Positions 6,802 to 14,783 of a DNA stretch of 64,000 nucleotides are shown here, one piece after another. The translations under genes were made by a program, and so were the position numbers. The stretch is from a virus. Where the stretch lies: IMG/VR virus record IMGVR_UViG_3300047445_000186, positions 62,001 to 126,000 of that record; one strand, written 5' to 3'. Within the stretch, counting starts at the first letter, position 1; each line of letters starts with the position of its first letter. The notes under the pieces were generated by a model. The model was given only the letters and a program-made list of their open reading frames with translations, ran no database searches and was not told the origin of the DNA.

Positions 6802-7986
6802 ATGCTGTTCGTCCTAATCACGTTCCTTGCTGCATTCCTGATCGAGGGTCTTGGGACCCTTGTGTCGGTTATCGGCCTGAGCACGTTGTTCGGCGCGAAT
6901 CCAATTATCATCGCGCTCGCGATCTCCCTCGACGTCGGCAAGCTCGTCGTTGTCTCGATGCTGTACAAGTACGGCAAAGAGATGGGGAAGGTCATGAAGA
7001 CGTACGCGTTCATCGCTGCAACGATCACAATGATCATCACCTCGGCTGGAGCCGCTGGTTATCTCTCTGGTGAATTCCAGAAGGCGATCATGGGTACTCA
7101 AGAGGGGAGCCTGAAAGTCTCTGTGCTGAAGGATCAGCAGAAGAAGTACGAAGATCGAAAGCGCCAGATCGATGATCAGATTGCTGCGTTGCCTGAGAAG
7201 ACGACGGTGAATCAGCGATTGAAGCTCATGAACGGCTTCAAGGCCGAGCAAGCTGAACTGCAGAACAAAATCTCTGATATTGACAAGCAGCTGCCTGAAC
7301 TCCAGATCCATCAGATCGGTGTTGAAGCGAAGGCTGGTCCAATTCTTTACATCGCGAAAGCGTTCGACATTCCCGTGGAGTCTGCAGTGAAGTACGTGAT
7401 TTTGATGATCATCTTTGTGTTCGACCCGTTGGCGGTCTATCTGATTCTGGCAGGGAACTTCTTGCTCGATCGGATGCGACGTCTGAAGGAGAAGGCTGGG
7501 ATCGTTCAAGAAGAACCGAAGGAAGCTGAAGACCCACGTCAGTTCCCAGCGAACTACGGCTTCGTTGCTCAAGAGGTCGCTGACGTCTTGCCTGAAGCGG
7601 TCACGAAGGAATACGACGCACAGCAAGCGCTCAGAGTCGTCGATCTGGCTGACTTCGAGCCGATCAATCAGGAACATAACCTGGCTGATGCGCTTCGCGA
7701 ATACGAACCACCGGTGGAGCCAGTCGTCGTTCAGGAGAAAGTACCTGAGCCAGCTCCACCGGTTCCTCAGCCAGTCGTGATTGAAGAGCCCATCATCGAG
7801 GCGGAGCCAGTGCAACCGGCGACACCTGATGAAGCCGAGCGTACGCTCGAGAAGCGAGAAGAGATCACGCTCGACGATCTGATTCCTGCTCGTTCTTCCT
7901 TGAACGACATCAATCTGAACGAACCCGGTTCGAACGTGGTATTCGATTCGACACCACAAGCGGTCACGAGTCGACACTACATCTGA
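6802..7986 (+). CDS. Coiled-coil membrane protein with S74-chaperone-like segment
   Basis: 394 residues. Membrane segments near 4-25, 32-52, 66-90 and 205-230; a coiled coil at about 105-165 (QQKKYEDRKRQIDDQIAAL); a C-terminal Pro/Glu-rich tail (about 290-350). At about 250-280 it contains NYGFVAQEVADVLPEAV, the signature of the intramolecular chaperone (peptidase S74) of phage tail spikes, but without the rest of that domain. Likely a host-membrane or virion-associated protein; role unknown. Confidence 0.75.
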   Translation: MLFVLITFLAAFLIEGLGTLVSVIGLSTLFGANPIIIALAISLDVGKLVVVSMLYKYGKEMGKVMKTYAFIAATITMIITSAGAAGYLSGEFQKAIMGTQEGSLKVSVLKDQQKKYEDRKRQIDDQIAALPEKTTVNQRLKLMNGFKAEQAELQNKISDIDKQLPELQIHQIGVEAKAGPILYIAKAFDIPVESAVKYVILMIIFVFDPLAVYLILAGNFLLDRMRRLKEKAGIVQEEPKEAEDPRQFPANYGFVAQEVADVLPEAVTKEYDAQQALRVVDLADFEPINQEHNLADALREYEPPVEPVVVQEKVPEPAPPVPQPVVIEEPIIEAEPVQPATPDEAERTLEKREEITLDDLIPARSSLNDINLNEPGSNVVFDSTPQAVTSRHYI

Positions 7987-8005
7987 TCCTGACCCGCTCA
8001 GAAAC

Positions 8006-8029
8006 AAAGGAGGCTTCGGCCTCCTTTTT
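8006..8029 (+). terminator. Intrinsic terminator
   Basis: AAAGGAGGC, TTCG tetraloop, GCCTCCTTT, then TT. Confidence 0.9.
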
Positions 8030-8068
8030 CGTTCCCAGTTCCAGGACGCGCTCAAGAGCCCCTCCGTT

Positions 8069-8074
8069 TACAAT
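8069..8074 (+). promoter_or_regulatory. -10 element of a leaderless promoter
   Basis: TACAAT; seven bases past its last T is the A of the clamp-loader ATG at 8081. No ribosome-binding site fits between. Confidence 0.6.
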
Positions 8075-8080
8075 ACACTT

Positions 8081-8995
8081 ATGGCATTGAACAAACTCTG
8101 GGTGGAAGCTTACCGCCCCAAAACTGTCTCCGACGTCGTGTTCGCGAATCCCGAGGAACGCACGTTCTTCGATAACGTTGTGAAATCGAAGTCACTTCCG
8201 AATCTGCTCTTGGTTGGCGCTCCTGGCACTGGCAAGACCTCATTGAGTGGTGCGCTCTTGAATGACCTTGGCGTTCTGCCTGAGGACGTTCTTCGCGTGA
8301 ACTGCTCGGACGAGAAGATCGACGCGATGCGCGACAAGGTGAAGACCTTTGCGTACACGATGGCTATGGGCGACTTCAAGGTCGTGCAGCTCGAGGAAAT
8401 GGACAATCTGTCGAACGACGCGCAGAAGCTCCTTCGTTCCCTGCTCGAAGAAGTCTCTGGATCGTGTCGCTTCATCGGCACCGGGAACTACCAGAACCGG
8501 ATCATTCCAGCGATGCAGGATCGATTCCAAGTGTTCAACTTCAGCAAGCCAGATCGTGATGACATCGCGCTCCGAGCTGCATGGGTTCTCGAGGTCGAGA
8601 AGATCGAGTTCGAAGCCGAGGATCTGTTGAAGGTCGTCGAAGCTGGGTACCCGAGCGTTCGTCGAGTTCTCAGCCTGCTCGAGAAATCCTCGAAGACCGG
8701 GAAGCTCGTCGTGATCGGCGAAGGCGCGGTCGCAGACTGGAAGCTCCAACTGCTGCCACTACTCGAAGCGTCGGACCTGAAGGGTGCTCGCACTCTTGTC
8801 TGCGCCTCGGCCTCGAAGGACGAACTGCAAGACGTCTATCGGTACTTGTACGACAATCTGCATCGCTCGAAGAAGCTGAACACGGTTGCTGATGAAGCAG
8901 TCGTTCTGATCGCAGACTATCAGCGGTACCACGAAGCCGTGGACGACAAGGAGATCCACATCGCGGCTCTGTTCATCGAGCTCGGAGCCCTGTGA
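8081..8995 (+). CDS. Sliding clamp loader large subunit (AAA+, T4 gp44-like)
   Basis: 304 residues. Walker A GAPGTGKT at 46-53, a Walker B-like VVQLEEMD near 107-114, the arginine-finger/sensor-1 region FIGTGNYQNRIIPAMQDRF near 142-158, and a C-terminal helical collar domain. Opens EAYRPKTVSDVV, the usual RFC/DnaX box II. It loads the sliding clamp with the small subunit encoded at 9685; both sit in one co-directional run with the second DnaE-like fragment. Probably leaderless. Confidence 0.93.
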   Translation: MALNKLWVEAYRPKTVSDVVFANPEERTFFDNVVKSKSLPNLLLVGAPGTGKTSLSGALLNDLGVLPEDVLRVNCSDEKIDAMRDKVKTFAYTMAMGDFKVVQLEEMDNLSNDAQKLLRSLLEEVSGSCRFIGTGNYQNRIIPAMQDRFQVFNFSKPDRDDIALRAAWVLEVEKIEFEAEDLLKVVEAGYPSVRRVLSLLEKSSKTGKLVVIGEGAVADWKLQLLPLLEASDLKGARTLVCASASKDELQDVYRYLYDNLHRSKKLNTVADEAVVLIADYQRYHEAVDDKEIHIAALFIELGAL

Positions 8996-9252
8996 TGCAC
9001 TACCACGTTGATTCACCGAACTGGGAGTACTACGTCGAGGAAGCGAAGCTTCGTGGTCTGCAAGAAGGCGCTTCGCATCTGATCGTTGCAACTTCATGGG
9101 ATGATCCAGATGATTTGACAACTGAGTTCTACTTCGCGTTTGACGATGAAGGTGATTACGACAAGGACTCCGGCGTGATCGAGAAGCGCGTGAACAACGG
9201 TGGCGGGCAAATTCGCGCTGTGATCGAACTTGGCAGCATTACACACGGGTAA
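8995..9252 (+). CDS. Acidic hypothetical protein
   Basis: 85 residues, TGATG-coupled to the clamp-loader gene. Asp/Glu-rich middle (SWDDPDDLTTEFYFAFDDEGD) could mimic DNA. No family recognised. Confidence 0.7.
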   Translation: MHYHVDSPNWEYYVEEAKLRGLQEGASHLIVATSWDDPDDLTTEFYFAFDDEGDYDKDSGVIEKRVNNGGGQIRAVIELGSITHG

Positions 9253-9255
9253 ATT

Positions 9256-9453
9256 ATGTACTACCAACTTAACGAACTGAAACCAGGTGATCGAATCACC
9301 GTGTACATGCGCGGGAACCACGTAGTGTCGAACATAATCTTTGTGTCGTACAGTGGCGCCGAAAGCCTTTTGTCGGCAACTGACAGAGGCTACCAGTTCT
9401 TCATTGACACTCGGTCAATTGTGATGTTCCAGCTGAATAAGCTTCCAGACTGA
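9256..9453 (+). CDS. Small beta-rich hypothetical protein
   Basis: 65 residues: YYQLNELKPGDRITVY, NIIFVSYSG and YQFFIDTRSIVMF suggest a small SH3/OB-like barrel. Four bases after the preceding stop; its own stop touches the next ATG. Confidence 0.65.
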   Translation: MYYQLNELKPGDRITVYMRGNHVVSNIIFVSYSGAESLLSATDRGYQFFIDTRSIVMFQLNKLPD

Positions 9454-9698
9454 TGCAAGAACAAGTCGACCCAATGATCCGCGAGGATTACCTCTCGCAG
9501 ATCCGCGCATATGCTGTGACACTGAACAGTCACTCACCAGCTCGTGATTTGAACCAGGTGATTCACCGACTCGAGGATGCAGTGATGGATCTGTACGAGC
9601 ACTCGATCCTCACCGAGCATGGATCAAGTCTTCACTACGGGGTCGCTGAAGTCTTAGAATGTATTGACTACCTCAAGAATCTAAATGGCGTTCGATAA
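9453..9698 (+). CDS. Small helical hypothetical protein
   Basis: 81 residues, all-helical, overlapping the clamp-loader small subunit by 14 bases in another frame. Function unknown; position inside the replication run suggests an accessory role. Confidence 0.65.
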   Translation: MQEQVDPMIREDYLSQIRAYAVTLNSHSPARDLNQVIHRLEDAVMDLYEHSILTEHGSSLHYGVAEVLECIDYLKNLNGVR

Positions 9699-10176
9699 AG
9701 AAAATTTCGATCTGTTCGCGTTCCTCGGACAGCTGAACAAGCGTGACATGCACGCGTACGAGAAGCTCAGTGAAGAGGGCAAGAAAGCGGCGCACCCATT
9801 CGTGATCATGCGCTGGTTGAGCGGCACGAGTGACCAAGCCCAGATCGTTCGACTGAACGCGACTGCGAATCGCTGCATGTTCGCTCTTGGCGAAGAGAAG
9901 GGATTGCTGTTCAAGCTCCTCGCAGCCGCGTGCACAGGGCCGAAGCGGAACCAGTGGATCAAGGGACCAGGTTCATCGAAGTCTCGTCTCGCGACAGAAG
10001 CGATCACGGCCAGGTTCGGCTGCTCGACCCGCGAATCAGAGGAGCATCTCGGGTTGCTGGAGCCCACGGACGTTCTACAATTCGCAGAAGAAGCTGGTTG
10101 GGAAAAGGACCAGTTGAAGAAGCTCCAGGTTGAACTGGGTATCGAAACCGTAAAAGTGAAACCAAAGAAGAAGTAA
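9685..10176 (+). CDS. Clamp loader small subunit (T4 gp62-like)
   Basis: 163 residues. The segment LLAAACTGPKRNQWIKG (about 73-89) lines up with the LMAAVPRGKRYGKWAKL segment that I recall from T4 gp62, and size, helical content and position two genes after gp44-like agree. gp62 binds gp44 to form the loader. Sequence similarity of this family is weak, so context carries weight. Confidence 0.7.
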   Translation: MAFDKENFDLFAFLGQLNKRDMHAYEKLSEEGKKAAHPFVIMRWLSGTSDQAQIVRLNATANRCMFALGEEKGLLFKLLAAACTGPKRNQWIKGPGSSKSRLATEAITARFGCSTRESEEHLGLLEPTDVLQFAEEAGWEKDQLKKLQVELGIETVKVKPKKK

Positions 10177-10913
10177 TGGACCGTGAAGCATTGCGACTAG
10201 CAGCAGCAAGCCGTAGGAACGAAGCAGGTTACCAGCCTGTCCGAGCCACGTGGCCTTGCGAATTCTGCCTGCGCGACTTCCAGACCGAGAACGGTTTCAT
10301 GAATCACCACTGCCCTGAACGAGCGAAGCTCGAGGAGATGCGTTCACCTCGTGGCCAAGCAGCTTATGCGTACTACGCAGAGTGGATGCGTCTTCAAAAG
10401 CGCTCCGTTCCTGATGCAGAACGGTTCATGAACTCGCGACAGTGGAACTACTTCTTGAAGTTCACGGATTGGTCTGAGAAGACCGCGGTTCCGAGACCGA
10501 ATCAGTTCATCAAGCTGATGGTTGAGACGGCCACGCAACCAGTGCTGTGGTGTCGTGACAACACGTACGCAATGTACCTCCAGTGGTACGACAACGTGTA
10601 CCCACCGACACAGCAGTTCATTGAGACGTACGACGCACTCGCCTCGTACGCTCGAGATCTGGAAGTGCCAATCTCTGGAGTGTACCCCGCGATCGGAGCA
10701 ATGGAGATCGCGCGACTCGTTCGTCGCCGGAAACTCTCGCCTTGGTTGCTCGTCGTCTCTCAGAACTTCCTGAACTGGGTGCGAGCTCTGCCTCCAATGG
10801 AGCGTGATGTCCTCTCTGAAGCGATCAACTTCAGCGCGTACGCCCAGAAGCTGAAGCAGAACCCTGAACTGGCGCGTGAATTCGCGTCTGCATGTGAACT
10901 TGAAAATGTCTAA
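10176..10913 (+). CDS. C2H2-type zinc-finger protein of unknown function
   Basis: 245 residues. An N-terminal zinc finger, CEFCLRDF...MNHHC near 28-45 (C-x2-C...H-x(0-1)-H-x-C), then a helical domain with many Tyr/Trp. It abuts the gp62-like gene by one base and precedes the second DnaE-like fragment, so a role in replication or in late transcription coupled to the clamp is plausible but unproven. Confidence 0.75.
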   Translation: MDREALRLAAASRRNEAGYQPVRATWPCEFCLRDFQTENGFMNHHCPERAKLEEMRSPRGQAAYAYYAEWMRLQKRSVPDAERFMNSRQWNYFLKFTDWSEKTAVPRPNQFIKLMVETATQPVLWCRDNTYAMYLQWYDNVYPPTQQFIETYDALASYARDLEVPISGVYPAIGAMEIARLVRRRKLSPWLLVVSQNFLNWVRALPPMERDVLSEAINFSAYAQKLKQNPELAREFASACELENV

Positions 10914-11106
10914 TTTCGTTGGCTACCCTGAGAGCACTCGTCGTTTCTACGCCGAGCTGATTTACGCTTCGCTCTTGAACATCGCTGCGGTCCGCCAAGG
11001 ATTGTTCGATGAGTACTTCAGCGCAGACTTGACTGGTGATACCTGGTTCCGCTTTGTCGAGGCTCAGCCAGAAATTCACCATCACATGGTGGTTGGCAGC
11101 GTGTAA
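10906..11106 (+). CDS. Small hypothetical protein
   Basis: 66 residues beginning MSNFVGYPESTRRFYAEL, overlapping its upstream neighbour by eight bases and the DnaE-like fragment by one. It could be an accessory piece of the split polymerase, but no polymerase motif is visible. Confidence 0.65.
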   Translation: MSNFVGYPESTRRFYAELIYASLLNIAAVRQGLFDEYFSADLTGDTWFRFVEAQPEIHHHMVVGSV

Positions 11107-11672
11107 TGGACATTGACGTCGACGTCTCCCCAACATTCGATCGGACGATTTTCCCGTGGGTGCGGGCATCTGTCGTTCGTGATGGACAACTGACTCCACA
11201 TCCTTGCGGCACGTACCCGCAGTCGATGCCGATCGATCCTGTCACGAAGCTCGCAGCGATTCCGTACGACGTTGCCGAAGAGCTCGGGTACTTCAAGATC
11301 GACTTCCTGAATCTGAACGTGTACCAACACTTCAAGACCCGAGGCGAGATTGAGGCGCTCCTGAAAATCGAGCCTGACTGGACGCTTCTGCAATTACAAT
11401 CGAATCATCACAAGCTCTTTCAGCTTGCGAACCACGGTGAACTGCTCTTGAAGCTGAAGCCGAAGTCGGTTCTCGAGCTTGCAGACGTGATGGCACTGAT
11501 CAGACCAGGCAAGCGACAGCTCGTGCCGCTGTACATGAAGGATCGGAACATGGCGCGTCAAGTGCTATGGTCTCGGAACGACGAAGGGTATGCGTTCAAA
11601 CGCTCACACGCACTTGGGTACTCGATGGTACTCGTGCTGCAACTACATTTGATTGAACAGGGAAGACTCTGA
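11106..11672 (+). CDS. DnaE-like polymerase, catalytic palm/fingers half (split gene)
   Basis: 188 residues. Begins MDIDVDVS, the DxD catalytic pair of C-family polymerases at its second residue, exactly where the fragment at 4784-5341 breaks off. Then PHPCG at 31-35 (HxxG of the thumb/palm region), YFKIDFLNL at 62-70 with D66 in the place of the third catalytic aspartate, LIRPG at 131-135 (fingers), and YAFKRSHALGYS at 162-173 (YGFNKSHSxAYx). All three carboxylates are kept but most of the fingers, tau-binding and OB domains are missing. Confidence 0.8.
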   Translation: MDIDVDVSPTFDRTIFPWVRASVVRDGQLTPHPCGTYPQSMPIDPVTKLAAIPYDVAEELGYFKIDFLNLNVYQHFKTRGEIEALLKIEPDWTLLQLQSNHHKLFQLANHGELLLKLKPKSVLELADVMALIRPGKRQLVPLYMKDRNMARQVLWSRNDEGYAFKRSHALGYSMVLVLQLHLIEQGRL

Positions 11673-11869
11673 TGGCGAAAAAGAAACAAGGCGAGATCGA
11701 TTACGAGGCATTCTTGAGTGAGCTCTCTGCACTCACCCTGAAATATCGCGTGTCGATCGGTGGTTGCGGTTGCTGCGGTAGCCCGCATCTGACCGAGCTC
11801 GAGAAGAAAGTGACTGCTGGCTCGTACACGGTTTCAGACTCATACGACGACTTGACATTCCGGACGTAA
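11672..11869 (+). CDS. Small protein with Cys cluster
   Basis: 65 residues, TGATG-coupled to the DnaE-like fragment. Contains GGCGCCGSPH near 30-39, a C-x-C-C...H cluster that may bind zinc. The close coupling makes it a candidate partner of the split polymerase. Confidence 0.65.
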   Translation: MAKKKQGEIDYEAFLSELSALTLKYRVSIGGCGCCGSPHLTELEKKVTAGSYTVSDSYDDLTFRT

Positions 11870-11879
11870 GGGGAAATTT

Positions 11880-12101
11880 ATGGATCTGTTTCTTTCGTGG
11901 ACTGGGTTCGTCATCTCGGTCATCGCTGTTGCTGCTTTCATCTACAGCGGCTGCACATTCGCGACGATGGCTGTTTCAATCTGGCGCAATGCTGGACAGC
12001 AGAGTGATCGTTGGTATGCGGCTGGTCTCGGCGTGACGACCGCGGTCTGCGCAGTCGGCGCGACTTTCTTCCTTCACATTGCATCGGTGGTCGTACGATG
12101 A
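11880..12101 (+). CDS. Two-helix membrane protein
   Basis: 73 residues, hydrophobic helices at about 5-30 and 48-70, preceded by AAGGGGAAA. Function unknown. Confidence 0.65.
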   Translation: MDLFLSWTGFVISVIAVAAFIYSGCTFATMAVSIWRNAGQQSDRWYAAGLGVTTAVCAVGATFFLHIASVVVR

Positions 12102-12268
12102 AACCGAAGAACCGCGAAAACGCGCTTGCGAACTTGCAAGCGCTCATCGAAGGGACACTCGACAAGAGCACCCTGACCCTCAAAGAAGCGAAGCACATGG
12201 AGGAGATCGTGTTCGAGACGATCGTCACAAAGCTCGCAACGGTCGATGAACCATGGGAAGTCCAATGA
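12098..12268 (+). CDS. Small helical hypothetical protein
   Basis: 56 residues, ATGA-coupled at its start. Helical and charged; no family recognised. Confidence 0.6.
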   Translation: MKPKNRENALANLQALIEGTLDKSTLTLKEAKHMEEIVFETIVTKLATVDEPWEVQ

Positions 12269-12474
12269 GCGATTACGATCGTCTTCATGATGTGCTCTGG
12301 GAAGCGCTCGACATCGAGCTCTCTGACGGGCAGATTGACAAGGTCTTGGAACTTGTGCCTAGCCAGCTCGTCGCTGAAGGTGATGAGTGGGGTTGGGACA
12401 CGGTCACGAGCGATGAGCTGTTCCGCTGGGCTAAGAAGAACTTCAATCAGCTCGTGTTCATGTTCGCTTATTAA
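12265..12474 (+). CDS. Small acidic hypothetical protein
   Basis: 69 residues, ATGA-coupled to the previous gene. Acidic helical protein (LWEALDIELSDGQIDKVLEL). Last gene of the 8-12.5 kb replication run. Confidence 0.6.
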   Translation: MSDYDRLHDVLWEALDIELSDGQIDKVLELVPSQLVAEGDEWGWDTVTSDELFRWAKKNFNQLVFMFAY

Positions 12475-12491
12475 CAGTCTGTAAAACCTGA

Positions 12492-12519
12492 GTCTGATCT
12501 GAACAATCAGACTTACAAT
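12492..12519 (+). promoter_or_regulatory. Promoter with inverted repeat in the -35 region
   Basis: GTCTGAT (12492-12498) and ATCAGAC (12506-12512) form a perfect 7-bp inverted repeat that ends one base before the -10 TACAAT (12514-12519). The repeat takes the place of the -35 element and looks like an operator or activator site. Confidence 0.5.
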
Positions 12520-12544
12520 GATCTTCTTGTGATAGGAGATCGAA

Positions 12545-12994
12545 ATGTATAAACACCCAGACATTGTTCCAGTCGAGGACAATCAATTCGACAAGAGGGT
12601 CATCCCCCTTACATGTTTTGAGAAGCATGGGAAGGTCATGGATCACACGTCGAAGGGGAAGGTCGTAATCGGCGATCTTTGCGTGACTGGGTACTTCGAT
12701 GTGTACGAACATGGGGTCGCGATTCCCCATGAGTTCATCGAGGTCACGATGTTGGGTGGCTCAGTCGTTCCTTGTTTCCGGCGAAAGTCGCACAAGGACG
12801 ATTGGGTGATCTGCCAGAACTTCCAGTTCCACGGCGTGTACGCACCTGAGCCTGAACCCGTGCCTGCACGTAAGCGAGCAGCGAAGACGGCTGCGGCCGT
12901 CGCAACCGCGAAGAAGCTCACGAAGATCACGACAGTGAAGCGGAAGGCGCCAGTGAAGAAACACCCGCCACCGGTGATGCACGCCCATCACTGA
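12545..12994 (+). CDS. Hypothetical protein with basic Ala/Lys/Pro-rich tail
   Basis: 149 residues; RBS ATAGGAGAT. N-terminal two-thirds folded (KVVIGDLCVTGYFDVYEHG), followed by a low-complexity basic tail from about 100 onward (ARKRAAKTAAAVATAKK) that may bind nucleic acid. No family recognised. Confidence 0.7.
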   Translation: MYKHPDIVPVEDNQFDKRVIPLTCFEKHGKVMDHTSKGKVVIGDLCVTGYFDVYEHGVAIPHEFIEVTMLGGSVVPCFRRKSHKDDWVICQNFQFHGVYAPEPEPVPARKRAAKTAAAVATAKKLTKITTVKRKAPVKKHPPPVMHAHH

Positions 12995-13023
12995 ACCCAG
13001 GAATGCGTGAGCGTGCGTTCTTG

Positions 13024-13054
13024 AACATGTGACAATAGAAGGAAACCACATGTT
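13024..13054 (+). promoter_or_regulatory. Stem-loop or operator upstream of the nucleotidyltransferase gene
   Basis: AACATGTG and CACATGTT are perfect 8-bp inverted repeats around ACAATAGAAGGAAAC, which holds both a -10-like sequence and an AAGGA box. DNA operator or RNA hairpin cannot be told apart. Confidence 0.45.
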
Positions 13055-13063
13055 AAGAATTTC

Positions 13064-14146
13064 ATGCTCTACGATCCTCCAGTCCGGAATCTGCTCTGCG
13101 CGCTCACGTACGGTTCGCACCTGTACGGGACGAACACCCCAACGTCCGATCACGACTTCAAGGCCGTGTACCTCCCAGAGCTGCGTGACCTGATCCTCAC
13201 GAAGACGCCAAAGGTCCTGCGCTTTCGCTTTGACGCGAATGGAGACCCTGTGGGTGGTGACAAGCCGATGCCAGACAATGGGTACGAGGCTGAGCACGTC
13301 CCCGTGCAAAAGTTCGTGCAAGACTGGCTGAGCGGTCAAGCGTACGCGGTTGAGGCCGTATTCGCAGTCCTGCATGGCGCGCACGAGCTGCATCAGCCAG
13401 CGTCTTGTTTCACTCTCGAGACACGTCGCTGGAACGAGTTCGCGCGTCTGTGCCGGATCCTAGCGACTCGGTACGTGCACAAGAACGTGCAAGGTATGGT
13501 CGGCTTCGCCGTGAAGCAGACGTTCGATTACGTTCGGCGCGGTGAGCGGCTGAACCAAGCTCTGAAGGTCATCGAGGTCACGAAGAACCTCACGACGTTC
13601 GGCGTTCCGAATACGCGCCTGGATTCGCCTACTTCGTACTACAGCAACGACGGCGTGGTTGATGGAGAGATCAAGAAGGCGATCACGTACATCGCACTCC
13701 AGACGGGTCTCGAGCTTGGTGAAGCGATCCAGCATGATCGGAAGATCTTGACGCTGAAGCTGAACGGGCGTGAGTACCTCGAGACGACTTCGCTCGAGAA
13801 CTTCCTGACAGCGGTTCAAAAGCTGGCTGATCAGTACGGTGAACGCTCAACGAACGCGTCGAAGACCGACGTTGACTGGAAGTCGCTGATGCATGCGGTT
13901 CGCGTGTACCAACAGGTTCTCGAGCTCTTGAACACCGGAACGATCTCGTTCCCTCGCGAGAACTCTGATTACCTACTGCAGATCCGTCGTGGAGAGCTCA
14001 CGCTCGACGAGGTGAAGGACAATCTGCGGAAGCTGGATGATCTCGTGAACGCGACTCTCGCTACCACGAACCTTCCAGAGGTCACGGAGTCCTTCAAGGA
14101 CGAAGTCGAAGATGTGCTACACGCCTGGCTGAAGGCGCTGTACTGA
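13064..14146 (+). CDS. Predicted nucleotidyltransferase (COG3541-like)
   Basis: 360 residues. GSHLYGTNTPTSDHDFKAVY near 17-36 is the GS...D-x-D signature of the Pol-beta-type nucleotidyltransferase fold in the form found in COG3541/YcgL proteins, which occur in many phages and are linked to RNA repair. Start is uncertain: ATG 13064 lacks a clear ribosome-binding site. A second phage nucleotidyltransferase lies at 62229. Confidence 0.75.
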   Translation: MLYDPPVRNLLCALTYGSHLYGTNTPTSDHDFKAVYLPELRDLILTKTPKVLRFRFDANGDPVGGDKPMPDNGYEAEHVPVQKFVQDWLSGQAYAVEAVFAVLHGAHELHQPASCFTLETRRWNEFARLCRILATRYVHKNVQGMVGFAVKQTFDYVRRGERLNQALKVIEVTKNLTTFGVPNTRLDSPTSYYSNDGVVDGEIKKAITYIALQTGLELGEAIQHDRKILTLKLNGREYLETTSLENFLTAVQKLADQYGERSTNASKTDVDWKSLMHAVRVYQQVLELLNTGTISFPRENSDYLLQIRRGELTLDEVKDNLRKLDDLVNATLATTNLPEVTESFKDEVEDVLHAWLKALY

Positions 14147-14150
14147 ACGA

Positions 14151-14176
14151 ATAAGAGCTCCCTAGGGAGCTCTTAT
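14151..14176. terminator. Bidirectional terminator, 26-bp perfect palindrome
   Basis: ATAAGAGCTCCC joined by TA to GGGAGCTCTTAT, then GTTTTG. Sits between converging genes. Confidence 0.8.
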
Positions 14177-14192
14177 GTTTTGCGATGGCTCT

Positions 14193-14645
14193 TTAGAGAG
14201 CTGCTGCGAAAGCGATCACCGAACTCTTCGGTTTGATCTCGACGCCTGCTGGAACGTACGGTGCGCGTCGACGACGAACTCGAGCTGGTGTGGTCAAGTC
14301 GTACTGGAATGGTTTGCCTACAAGGCGGGTCACGTACGCGATGTCGAACGTCTTGTAGATCTTCCGTGTCACACTCGTCAAGCCTAGACGAGAGAGCTCG
14401 AACGAAAGCGGGTACTCAGCGTTCGTGCCAGCCAACCAGCCTTCAGCTACTTCGATGAAGGTCTGAAGATCGATCCCTTCCTGCTGGGCATGATCTAGCA
14501 CGTACGCCGTGATGCTATCGTCGTTGATGTTATCGACGATCACGAGATAGTGCTCGCGCCGATGCTCAAGCATACTGAGCAGATGCAGATTGCCGTTGTC
14601 CGAAACCGGCTCTACGATCAGCGTGGGGATTTTGCGTTTTGACAT
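14193..14645 (-). CDS. Late hypothetical protein
   Basis: 150 residues, driven by a minus-strand TAAATA element at 14672-14677. Begins MSKRKIPTLIVEPVSDNG; later VIVDNINDDSITAYVLDHA and a basic RVRRRRAPYVP segment near 123. No family recognised. Expressed against its early-type neighbours, as are the other two minus-strand genes. Confidence 0.7.
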   Translation of the reverse strand: MSKRKIPTLIVEPVSDNGNLHLLSMLEHRREHYLVIVDNINDDSITAYVLDHAQQEGIDLQTFIEVAEGWLAGTNAEYPLSFELSRLGLTSVTRKIYKTFDIAYVTRLVGKPFQYDLTTPARVRRRRAPYVPAGVEIKPKSSVIAFAAAL

Positions 14646-14671
14646 TCGTTATGTTCTTATCTGGTTCAGGA

Positions 14672-14677
14672 TATTTA
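14672..14677 (-). promoter_or_regulatory. Late promoter, minus strand
   Basis: Reads AAATAAATATCC on the minus strand, 27 bases before the gene start. Confidence 0.55.
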
Positions 14678-14715
14678 TTTCGACCGGCGAGCGCGTCGTT
14701 ACGAGTTCGGCCGCC

Positions 14716-14757
14716 GTTACAGATTAGTTTACACGCGTTTCCAGGTTGTTGTACAAT
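14716..14757 (+). promoter_or_regulatory. Early-type promoter with GTTACA/TTTACA boxes
   Basis: GTTACA at 14716, TTTACA at 14728, 18-base spacer, -10 TACAAT at 14752-14757. The leader TTCACCCATCGACAAACAAA is nearly identical to that at 977. Confidence 0.65.
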
Positions 14758-14783
14758 TCACCCATCGACAAACAAACTGAGGA

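Noticed and set aside
4784-11672. Split intein joining the two DnaE-like halves
   Set aside because: No intein motifs at the end of the first or start of the second gene; both have ordinary starts and stops.
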